Origin: Puniceicoccales bacterium
GTDB taxonomy: Bacteria; Verrucomicrobiota; Verrucomicrobiia; Opitutales; UBA953
Length of the DNA: 5,983 nucleotides
NCBI GenBank assembly: GCA_031284845.1
Contig: JAITXH010000187.1
Location: 1 to 5,983, forward strand
Direction: 5' to 3'
The position numbers and the translations under genes were made by a program. Below, piece after piece: positions 1 to 5,727 of this stretch (positions are counted from its first letter, which is position 1; each line of letters starts with the position of its first letter). Below the pieces are notes generated by a model. The model had not been told where the DNA came from, did not search any database, and was given only the letters and a program-made list of their open reading frames with translations.

Positions 1-1003
1 GGCGGCGATCCACGACGACGGGTGCGCGGCGCGGCGCGGTGTAACGCACTACACCCGGGCGGCATTCGTAACGCGGGCGCACGACGACGACAGGGCGGGG
101 CGCGGGGCGCACTACGATGGGCCTGAGAACAACGTGTGGCCGGACCACTGGACGATACCGGACAATTACCTCGTTGCGATACACCAGCGGCATCGGGCGC
201 ACACGACCGCCGATGATGACTACATCCGCACGGTGCGAATACACGCGGTGTCTGGGATAATTAACCAAGACTGCCCTGCGATCCCAATAAAACGGGGAGT
301 CCAGGATAACGGCACCTGTGCCGATTCCCCAAGTAGCTCCGCTCCAAGGGACGTATGTGGTGTAGTTCACCGTCGTATAAGTGTAATTGACGGAGCTTCC
401 GGAAGTGGTGTAAGCGGAAGTGCTGCCTACGCCGAAGTCAGCGGCGCTGGGCACAGCCGCCTGAGCAGTGGGGGGAGGCGGTGCGACTTCCGCAGGGGCG
501 GGTGGGTAATACTCCGGCGCGACTTCAAAAAAGACATCGCTGCCGTCGTATTCCAACAGGCGTGCGTAGGTGACGTTGTGCAGAGGATGCCCCTCGGGGA
601 TGCGCTGGAAGTCCGGGGGAAGCGCTACGGCGACTTGCCATGGCCCGGAGGGATTGGTGGAAGAAAACCAAACACCTGCTTCGCAGGCATACCAAGTGTC
701 GTCATCCGTTTTAAAGACAGCGGAAGAACTATTTACGGCGTATCCGAGTTTTGTGCCGGTAATAGGGCTGAGGCGAGGCACACCGCCTTCATAGGCTGGA
801 AGTTGCACCATCTTCGTCCCTTTCCGCGCGACACGAACGGTTTCGACTTCCGGGGCCGGAGCCTGCGCCGGGGCTTGGGCTGGAGCAGGTGCCGGAGCGA
901 GAACTTGTGCCTCAATCCGAATGTCCGCACTGCCAAAGAAGCTAAAGAATGCAATCGTGGCTGCTCCAATGCTGCGATTCGATAACAGGCGTCTGATATT
1001 CAT
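1..1003 (-). CDS. Secreted Pro/Arg/Val-rich protein of unknown function, 3' end beyond the left edge
   Basis: A minus-strand frame starts with ATG at 1003 and stays open for 334 codons to the window edge, so the C-terminus is missing. Residues 1-26 look like a Sec signal peptide: MNIRR, then a hydrophobic core (about 12-24), with possible cleavage after GSA (26) or IEA (32). A Pro/Ala linker (36-52) follows. Residues about 86-166 form a compact domain with WYACEAGVWFSS (104-115), GPW (120-122), IPEGHPLHNVTYARL (135-149). I recall this pattern (GVWF-S-x-GPW, then IP...YNVTY) from exported hypothetical proteins in many Gram-negative bacteria; it is a recognised pattern, not a known activity. 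A Pro stretch (167-178) and a Tyr/Thr/Ser-rich part (198-220) come next. From about 282 the chain is RP-VV low-complexity (RPVVRP, RPAPRPVVVVRPR), basic and valine-rich. The exported, probably periplasmic or surface location is inferred. No Shine-Dalgarno precedes the ATG; an in-frame upstream GTG exists but would bury the signal peptide. The frame is credible because signal peptide, domain and linker follow in order. Confidence 0.8.
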   Translation of the reverse strand, partial: MNIRRLLSNRSIGAATIAFFSFFGSADIRIEAQVLAPAPAPAQAPAQAPAPEVETVRVARKGTKMVQLPAYEGGVPRLSPITGTKLGYAVNSSSAVFKTDDDTWYACEAGVWFSSTNPSGPWQVAVALPPDFQRIPEGHPLHNVTYARLLEYDGSDVFFEVAPEYYPPAPAEVAPPPPTAQAAVPSAADFGVGSTSAYTTSGSSVNYTYTTVNYTTYVPWSGATWGIGTGAVILDSPFYWDRRAVLVNYPRHRVYSHRADVVIIGGRVRPMPLVYRNEVIVRYRPVVRPHVVLRPIVVRPAPRPVVVVRPRYECRPGVVRYTAPRRAPVVVDRR

Positions 1004-1180
1004 GGTATTCGTGGGTTGGATGATTTCTGGTTTCACTGGATATGACACCCGATGGACTGGGAAGTTACAACACAAAAGGAAAGGCGCTGCGGGGGTGTGT
1101 ATGCGCGTGTGGCAATTCTAATGAAATGCGCAGCTTGCACAGCGGCAGCCCTTCGCGCAAAAAACACAGCACTTTCTTCT

Positions 1181-1276
1181 CTACCTCACTACTAACACCA
1201 CCAAAGCCACAAGCCCAAGGAAGAGGACGAGCAAACTCAGGGCACGACGTTCACCCGGCGTGAGGCGAAAGAGCAT
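1181..1276 (-). CDS. Possible 31-residue single-helix membrane peptide
   Basis: ATG at 1276 opens a 31-codon frame ending in TAG at 1181-1183. It begins six bases after the stop of the upstream polyprenyl synthase gene on the same strand, so it could be co-transcribed. The peptide has a short polar, basic N-terminus (MLFRLTPGERR, 1-11) and then one uninterrupted hydrophobic helix (about 13-30: LSLLVLFLGLVALVVLVV) ending in Arg. The cytoplasmic N-terminus and single membrane span are inferred from that pattern. There is no Shine-Dalgarno. The 'LTPGERRAL-hydrophobic' opening resembles the N-terminal anchor of longer exported proteins, such as some helix-hairpin-helix (ComEA-like) proteins, so it could also be the remnant of a truncated gene. 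A hydrophobic frame this short can occur by chance in GC-rich DNA, so confidence is limited. Confidence 0.4.
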   Translation of the reverse strand: MLFRLTPGERRALSLLVLFLGLVALVVLVVR

Positions 1277-1282
1277 GACAGG

Positions 1283-2302
1283 TCAGGTGAAGTTCAGCCC
1301 GGAAATCCGTTCGCGGACATAACCCGACAATTCGAGCAAACGCCCCACGGCAGGCGTCGCCGAATAGGCGGCAATGGCGGCCTCGGCTTTATCTACTTCG
1401 GCGTAAAATACCGTGAAACATTCCGCAGGGACACCCGCATCCGTCATGAGCGCGGCAAGCCGCACCGGGGTAATTTCACGCTTCACCAATGCCGCTGCCA
1501 GCGTGGTGGCCTCGGCAGGGGCGAGCCGTCGCAAATAGAGCAAGGTGGGCAGTGTGAATTTGCCGCTGGCGAGGTCGGTGCCGAGTGTTTTGCCGATGCT
1601 GGCCTCGTCACCGGAAAAATCAGAGATATCATCAAAAATCTGATACGCCACCCCGAGATGGCGCCCGTAGAGAGCACAGGCGTCAATGTAACCTGCATCC
1701 GGAGAGATAAGCCCGGCACCTAAACGGCAGGAGACCTCAAACAACTCAGCAGTCTTGAGCCGGATAATGCGAAAATACTGCTCCAGAGAAAGGCTGGCAT
1801 TATCGCGGTCGAAGGTCTGGCAAATCTCGCCGGAACACACCTGCCGCGTGGCGACAGACACGAGGCGGCAGACCTCTGTGGTGGAAAATTCGGAGGCGAG
1901 CTTGAGCGCTTGCGCAAAAAGCGCATCGCCAAGCAGCACTGCGGGATGCTGGCCGTATTTTGCAGCGACGGTGAGCGAGTTGTGGCGCAGGGCGGCCTCG
2001 TCCAAGATATCGTCGTGGATGAGCGTGGCGAGGTGGACAAGCTCGACGACGGCGGCGGCGCGGACGAGGTCTGCGGAAGGCAAGCCGTCCGTCCAGCCGG
2101 CATAGAAGAGCAGGGCCGGGCGCAGGCGTTTGCCGCGGTGGGCGAAAGTGTAGCGGACAAGGTCCCTCACCGCCGGCTCAAACTCATTCACTTGGGCAAC
2201 CAGAAATTCGTCCAGAAGACGGAGATGCCCGCGCAGCGGTGCAAAAAAGGCTTCGCTGTCACGGACACTGGTGGTTTGGTCGCTGTTGCGTTCTTCCAGC
2301 AT
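1283..2302 (-). CDS. Polyprenyl diphosphate synthase (trans-isoprenyl diphosphate synthase family)
   Basis: This cytosolic Mg-dependent enzyme condenses isopentenyl diphosphate units onto an allylic primer to give a long all-trans polyprenyl diphosphate, usually the side chain of ubiquinone or menaquinone. In the 339-residue product I see GKRLRP (57-62), which binds diphosphate; the first Asp-rich motif DDILD (97-101); RLKTAELF (about 182-189); the second Asp-rich motif DDISD (224-228) inside GVAYQIFDDISD; and GKTLGTDLASGKFTLP (237-252). Residues five and four before the first motif are Ala and Thr, the small residues of long-chain synthases such as IspB, rather than the aromatic residues of farnesyl synthases. 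Product length is therefore inferred as long but not fixed. The usual RRG after the first motif reads RHN (106-108). I chose ATG at 2302, which gives a normal family length (IspB has 323 residues). A TTG at 2353 would add 17 residues, with no ribosome site at either. It is divergent from lepB. Confidence 0.92.
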   Translation of the reverse strand: MLEERNSDQTTSVRDSEAFFAPLRGHLRLLDEFLVAQVNEFEPAVRDLVRYTFAHRGKRLRPALLFYAGWTDGLPSADLVRAAAVVELVHLATLIHDDILDEAALRHNSLTVAAKYGQHPAVLLGDALFAQALKLASEFSTTEVCRLVSVATRQVCSGEICQTFDRDNASLSLEQYFRIIRLKTAELFEVSCRLGAGLISPDAGYIDACALYGRHLGVAYQIFDDISDFSGDEASIGKTLGTDLASGKFTLPTLLYLRRLAPAEATTLAAALVKREITPVRLAALMTDAGVPAECFTVFYAEVDKAEAAIAAYSATPAVGRLLELSGYVRERISGLNFT

Positions 2303-2373
2303 GAAGGGCGGCAAAGTAGGTAGCACCCGGCGGAAAGCAAGCGTGGAGCGCAACGGCTCGCGGGAGAGTTGCT

Positions 2374-2459
2374 GGGTATCGAAGAAGTTGGGAGATAGTT
2401 ATCAGGGAGTGGGGTGCAAAAGTGACACTCCTTTTCTGAGCGTGCCATGCCCGATACCC
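2374..2459. repeat. Outer inverted repeat in the divergent intergenic region
   Basis: GGGTATCG at 2374-2381 is matched by its exact reverse complement CGATACCC at 2452-2459, with 70 bases between. The pair lies between the divergently read polyprenyl synthase and lepB genes and surrounds the inner repeat at 2406-2431; the two centres (about 2416.5 and 2418.5) almost coincide. The arms could be two half-sites of a regulator serving both promoters, or a chance 8-base match. The distance is large for a single dimer operator. Confidence 0.4.
2404..2433. repeat. Inner inverted repeat (hairpin-capable) in the divergent intergenic region
   Basis: GGAGTG (2406-2411) pairs with CACTCC (2426-2431) across a 14-base loop, and the stem extends to 8 pairs if a G-T wobble (2405/2432) and an A-T pair (2404/2433) are counted. 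On the plus strand the right arm runs into TTTT, which superficially resembles an intrinsic terminator. No rightward gene ends here, however, so an operator or a leader hairpin is at least as likely. It is concentric with the 2374/2452 repeat. Confidence 0.4.
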
Positions 2460-2525
2460 GTCACCTGAATTTTTGGCCTAGTTTCTTATTTCTTATTTTC
2501 CCGGTTTACGGCATCGTAGGCCCCC

Positions 2526-3857
2526 ATGCTCTCCCTTTTCAAAAGAGATCCGCTTAAACCTTTGCGCGAACAGGCAGGGATTTTACTGCACCATGCAAAC
2601 AAGGTATGGAGCTATCGGCGCGACGTGCTTAACAAAGACGCCACCGGGAGGCTGCTCGCCGCTCACGACAAGCTAGATGCACTCGCGGCCTCAAAAACAG
2701 CCACCAGCGAGGATTTGTCCGCCTCGCTTGAAGAATTGGATTCTGTTTTGCGCGAAACCGGCGGCAATATCTACCCCGTGCGCCTTGTCCCGGAGTGGAT
2801 CGAGTTGATTGTCGTCGCCACCATTATCGCCTGCGGCGTGCGTTCGTTTTTCCTGCAACCATTCAAAATTCCAACCAATTCCATGTATCCTACCTACCAC
2901 GGGATGACCGCCGAGGTCTTCCCGCTCGATAGCGCAGGGCCGGGCACGGCAGAGCGGATTTGGCGCAAGTTGACTTTGTGGACGGAGCGCATTGAGGTGC
3001 ATTCACCCGTTGAGGGCAAAGTGTTCATCCCGCTCGACAGCGACGATTCCCCTGCGCGTCTGCCCGACGGCTTGGATGGTGGACTGTTGGGCACAGGGAT
3101 ATTGGCCTCTCCCACCGATACATTCTACCTGATGGTCGGGCTGGAGCACAGGACGGTGCCCGTATCCGTGCCCAAAGAGTTTAATTTCAGCAACGTCGTC
3201 CTGCGCACATATTTTCCCGATGAAGCGAAACAAGCCGTGAGCGACTCGGAGCGCTGGTCCCTCGTCTTGCAAAACGCCCGGAAACGCGGCGACTTGCAAT
3301 TGACCGCAGACGGACGGCGCGTTTTACGCACGGACAAGACGGTGTCCGCCAATGGACGGCTGGCCCACTTCGATGTGCTCACAGGAGACAGGGTGCTCGT
3401 GGATCGCATGAGCTACAACTTTGTCCGCCCGTCAGCAGGCGACCCCTTTGTCTTCGCCACGAAAAACATCCCCGAACTGGCGGATCGCTACGGCAGACCG
3501 CAAGACCTTTACTACATCAAGCGTCTCGTCGGCACGCCGTCCGACACATTGCAGGTGCGCGCCCCCGTGCTTTACCGCAACGGCAAGCCGATTGCCGGGA
3601 AGGCGGCGTTTGATAAAAACAACACCCGCCGAAGCGATTTGGAATACTACGGCTACTTGCCCTTTGTGGGGGATCGCAGAGCCTACCCGCTTTACAACGA
3701 ATTGACAATTCCCCGGGCGCACTTCTTCGCGATGGGCGACAACTCCAGTAATAGCTATGACAGCCGGGGCTGGGGATTTGTCCCTGAAAAGGAGGTCATC
3801 GGACGCGGTTTCTTCATTCTGTATCCTTTTACATCTCGCTGGGGGCGAGCGGAATAA
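2526..3857 (+). CDS. lepB: Signal peptidase I (S26 family), enlarged form
   Basis: This membrane-bound serine protease removes signal peptides from Sec- and Tat-exported proteins on the outer face of the cytoplasmic membrane. The 443-residue product has a polar helical N-terminal part (1-88), one clear transmembrane helix (about 91-107), then the catalytic boxes: FKIPTNSMYPT with nucleophile Ser119; GDRVLVDRMSYNF (287-299); GDPFVF (305-310); YYIKRLVG with general base Lys332; and GDNSSNSYDSRGWGFVP (404-420). All residues of the Ser/Lys dyad mechanism are present, so it should be active. The oddity is size: E. coli LepB has 324 residues and bacillary forms under 200. Here about 160 residues (124-286) are inserted between the Ser box and GDRVLV, where relatives have about ten. 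The usual G-x-P-G-D after the catalytic lysine reads GTPSD (336-340). Only a weak AGG (2518-2520) precedes the ATG. It heads the rightward gene run and is divergent from the polyprenyl synthase gene. Long versions like this are familiar to me from Verrucomicrobiota. Confidence 0.95.
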   Translation: MLSLFKRDPLKPLREQAGILLHHANKVWSYRRDVLNKDATGRLLAAHDKLDALAASKTATSEDLSASLEELDSVLRETGGNIYPVRLVPEWIELIVVATIIACGVRSFFLQPFKIPTNSMYPTYHGMTAEVFPLDSAGPGTAERIWRKLTLWTERIEVHSPVEGKVFIPLDSDDSPARLPDGLDGGLLGTGILASPTDTFYLMVGLEHRTVPVSVPKEFNFSNVVLRTYFPDEAKQAVSDSERWSLVLQNARKRGDLQLTADGRRVLRTDKTVSANGRLAHFDVLTGDRVLVDRMSYNFVRPSAGDPFVFATKNIPELADRYGRPQDLYYIKRLVGTPSDTLQVRAPVLYRNGKPIAGKAAFDKNNTRRSDLEYYGYLPFVGDRRAYPLYNELTIPRAHFFAMGDNSSNSYDSRGWGFVPEKEVIGRGFFILYPFTSRWGRAE

Positions 3858-3940
3858 ATAAACAAGAATGGTAAAGGCCCGCAGTGCATTCCGAAAAATT
3901 TCCTCGCATCCTGGCGGCCTCCCACGCAGATTTCAACATC

Positions 3941-4237
3941 ATGTCATCCTCACCGGACAACATTAACAAAGTGAACCGCATCCTCGTCGTTCAAAATAAA
4001 ATGGGCATCCACGCACGCCCGGCGGCCATGATTGTGCGCATTGCGAATAAGTTTCCCGATGCGCACTTGGACGTGGCCAAGGACGACGAAGATGTGAATG
4101 GTAAAAGCATCATGGGCTTGATGATGCTCGCTGCGGGCAACGGCTCGAAGTTGAAATTTACCGCCGTCGGAGGCAATGCCGTGCGACTGCTCGACGAGTT
4201 GGAGGCGCTTTTCGCCCGTAAATTCGACGAGCCTTAA
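3941..4237 (+). CDS. ptsH: Phosphocarrier protein HPr
   Basis: HPr accepts phosphate from enzyme I on a histidine and passes it to PTS IIA domains. In bacteria with HPr kinase it is also phosphorylated on a serine for carbon regulation. In the 98-residue form the active site is MGIHARPAAMIV, with His24 and Arg26. The regulatory motif NGKSIMGLMMLAAG (53-66) places Ser56 at the position of Ser46 in classical HPr, suggesting control by an HPr kinase encoded elsewhere. The C-terminal GGNAVRLLDELEALFARKF helix is typical. The body is a complete PTS-HPr domain; family length is 85-90 residues. Start choice is uncertain: ATG at 3941 has no Shine-Dalgarno, whereas GTG at 3884 has AAAGG six bases upstream (3873-3877) and would add 19 residues. 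I prefer the ATG because the domain begins about ten residues later. It lies 83 bases after lepB and 5 bases before the MFS gene. No enzyme I or PTS permease is in the window, so a transport role cannot be shown. Confidence 0.93.
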   Translation: MSSSPDNINKVNRILVVQNKMGIHARPAAMIVRIANKFPDAHLDVAKDDEDVNGKSIMGLMMLAAGNGSKLKFTAVGGNAVRLLDELEALFARKFDEP

Positions 4238-4242
4238 CTTAA

Positions 4243-5727
4243 ATGAACCCGAACTCTCCGGCTCCCGGTAAACCCGGGACGCCTCTCTTTACTGCCCCTC
4301 CACTCAAACGCGACCCGTATGCTGCGCTCAAATATCCGGGATACCGCCGTTTCGTTTTTTCAACCTTCCTCTTCTCGCTTTTCCGGCAAGGGCTTGTCGT
4401 CGCTATCGCATGGCAAGTCTATCAATGGACACACTCCGCTGCTGCGATCGGGTTCATCGGCTTTGTCAACGTCGTCCCGCTGCTCCTCTTTGTATTGCCC
4501 GCCGGAGTGCTCGCCGACCGGGTGGACCGACGCAAAATTATCTTTGTCACGATGGGGCTGTCCTTCCTGCTCTCGGTCTTACTCGTGCTCTGCACCCAGT
4601 TTCACGACAGTATCCCCGGCGACACCGGCCTGCTCCAAAGCGCCAACAAATTCATCTACGCAGCGGCCCTGTTTTTCACTTCGGAAAAAGAACGTGCGAA
4701 CATCCATTTCGACAACCTTGCGTTGCCCATCGTCTTCTTCCTGCAATTTCTCCATTCCACGGTGCGCGTCATAGGTAACCCCGCACGCGCCGCCCTCATC
4801 CCGCAGCTTGTCCCGCAAAACGTTATCCCCAATGCCTTCATCCTGAATTCCACGGCATTCGAGCTTTCGGCCACCATCGGCCCCCCGGTCGGCGGGCTGA
4901 TAGCCGGGTTGACGATCCCCTTTGCCGCGTATCAAGTCACCGGATTTTCCATCATTTACGGGCTCGATGCCTTTTTCTCCGCACTCGTGGCACTGGCCTT
5001 CATCGGCATCAAGCTCAACCCCGTGGAAGGCGAAGACCGCGCTTCTGCCTCTTCTTCCCCGGCAACAACCGATGTCAGTGCGCCGACATCGCCCGGAGCG
5101 TTGGCCGGAGTCTCGTTCATCTGGCAGCACAAGCCCGTGCTTGCCGCTATCACCTTGGACCTCTTCGCCGTGTTACTCGGCGGCGTAGTTGCGCTTTACC
5201 CGATTTTTGCCGACACGATTTTGATCACCCAGTTTTTCAGCAGTCCCACGGTAAACGGCCTTTTGCGTGCCTCGCTTCCTTTCGGCGCGTCAGTCATGGC
5301 GCTCATTGTTGTCCACCTGCCCCCGTTCAAGCGTCCCGGCATTGTGTTACTCTGGACGGTATTGGGCTTTGGCGCGTCCACGCTCGTATTCGCGCTTTCA
5401 AAAAACATCTTCCTTTCGCTCGCAGCGCTTTTTGTAAGCGGCATGTTTGACAACGTGAGCGTAGTCATCCGGCACACATTAGTGCAGATGAGCACGCCCA
5501 ACTTATTGCGCGGACGGGTCAGTTCGGTGAACCAGTTGTTCATTGGTTCCTCAAACGAGATTTCCGAGTTTCGCGGCGGTATGATGGCGGCACGTTTTGG
5601 AGCGCGGGCAGCAGCAGCTATTGGGGCGGTGAGTATTTTGCTGGTAGTAGGCGGCGTGGGTGCATTGTTCCCCAGCCTGCGCAAAGTGCCGCCGCTGCAC
5701 GAACTCAAACCCGCAGAGGAAAAGTGA
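4243..5727 (+). CDS. MFS transporter, EntS/MFS_3-like efflux permease
   Basis: An inner-membrane secondary transporter of the major facilitator superfamily, most like the EntS (enterobactin exporter) or MFS_3 group; the substrate cannot be read from sequence. The 494 residues contain a proline-rich cytosolic N-terminus (1-25), then about twelve hydrophobic segments. Loop 2-3 carries the MFS motif A version GVLADRVDRRK (88-98). Segments about 160-223 include RVIGNPARAALIPQLVP (175-191) and NAFILNSTAFELSATIGPPV (197-216), both typical of this group. A polar Ser/Thr/Pro linker (about 262-285) separates the halves. The second half has LFAVLLGGVVALYPIFA (307-323) and LLRGRVSSVNQLF (421-433) followed by EISEFRGGMMAA (439-450). 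There is an extra loop of about 40 residues (119-159) between helices 3 and 4. It starts 5 bases after the HPr stop without a ribosome site and overlaps the ABC gene by 4 bases, suggesting co-expression. Drug or metabolite export is possible. Confidence 0.9.
   Translation: MNPNSPAPGKPGTPLFTAPPLKRDPYAALKYPGYRRFVFSTFLFSLFRQGLVVAIAWQVYQWTHSAAAIGFIGFVNVVPLLLFVLPAGVLADRVDRRKIIFVTMGLSFLLSVLLVLCTQFHDSIPGDTGLLQSANKFIYAAALFFTSEKERANIHFDNLALPIVFFLQFLHSTVRVIGNPARAALIPQLVPQNVIPNAFILNSTAFELSATIGPPVGGLIAGLTIPFAAYQVTGFSIIYGLDAFFSALVALAFIGIKLNPVEGEDRASASSSPATTDVSAPTSPGALAGVSFIWQHKPVLAAITLDLFAVLLGGVVALYPIFADTILITQFFSSPTVNGLLRASLPFGASVMALIVVHLPPFKRPGIVLLWTVLGFGASTLVFALSKNIFLSLAALFVSGMFDNVSVVIRHTLVQMSTPNLLRGRVSSVNQLFIGSSNEISEFRGGMMAARFGARAAAAIGAVSILLVVGGVGALFPSLRKVPPLHELKPAEEK
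5716..5720 (+). promoter_or_regulatory. Ribosome binding site GAGGA that decides the ABC gene start
   Basis: GAGGA lies three bases before the GTG at 5724, inside the last codons of the MFS gene. The spacing is short, but it is the clearest Shine-Dalgarno match before a start in this window. Together with the four-base GTGA overlap of stop and start it implies translational coupling of the two genes. Confidence 0.55.

Noticed and set aside
1..110. GC-rich cgacga/gcgcgg runs resembling short repeats
   Set aside because: They are irregular and explained by the Arg/Pro/Val codons of the minus-strand protein; no regular spacers as in a CRISPR array.
134..985. Long plus-strand frame of 283 codons opposite the exported protein
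   Set aside because: Its translation has no recognisable motif, while the minus strand gives a signal peptide, a recognisable domain and a coherent repeat tail across the whole stretch.
1004..1075. Promoter for the exported protein (TTGTAA, then TGTCAT on the minus strand)
   Set aside because: Only about 4/6 and 3/6 matches to consensus; expected by chance in this length.
1126..1165. TGCGC/GCGCA hairpin followed by A6 as a terminator
   Set aside because: The stem is only five pairs with a long loop, and on the minus strand, where the genes run, the T-run precedes the stem instead of following it.
1720..2160. Alternative minus-strand frame of 146 codons inside the polyprenyl synthase
   Set aside because: It overlaps the frame carrying both Asp-rich motifs and reads as Ser/Pro/Arg low-complexity.
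2303..2353. TTG start adding 17 residues to the polyprenyl synthase
   Set aside because: Rare start codon, no ribosome site, and the extension exceeds the usual family N-terminus; the ATG at 2302 fits better.
2460..2525. Sigma-70-type promoter for lepB (TTGGCC with AT-rich TTTCTTA repeats downstream)
   Set aside because: No acceptable -10 hexamer at 16-18 bases; the match is too weak to annotate.
4579..5130. Minus-strand frame of 183 codons inside the MFS gene
   Set aside because: It is antisense to conserved MFS motifs and its translation is an Arg/Gly/Asp-rich mixture with no domain; this is a codon-bias shadow.
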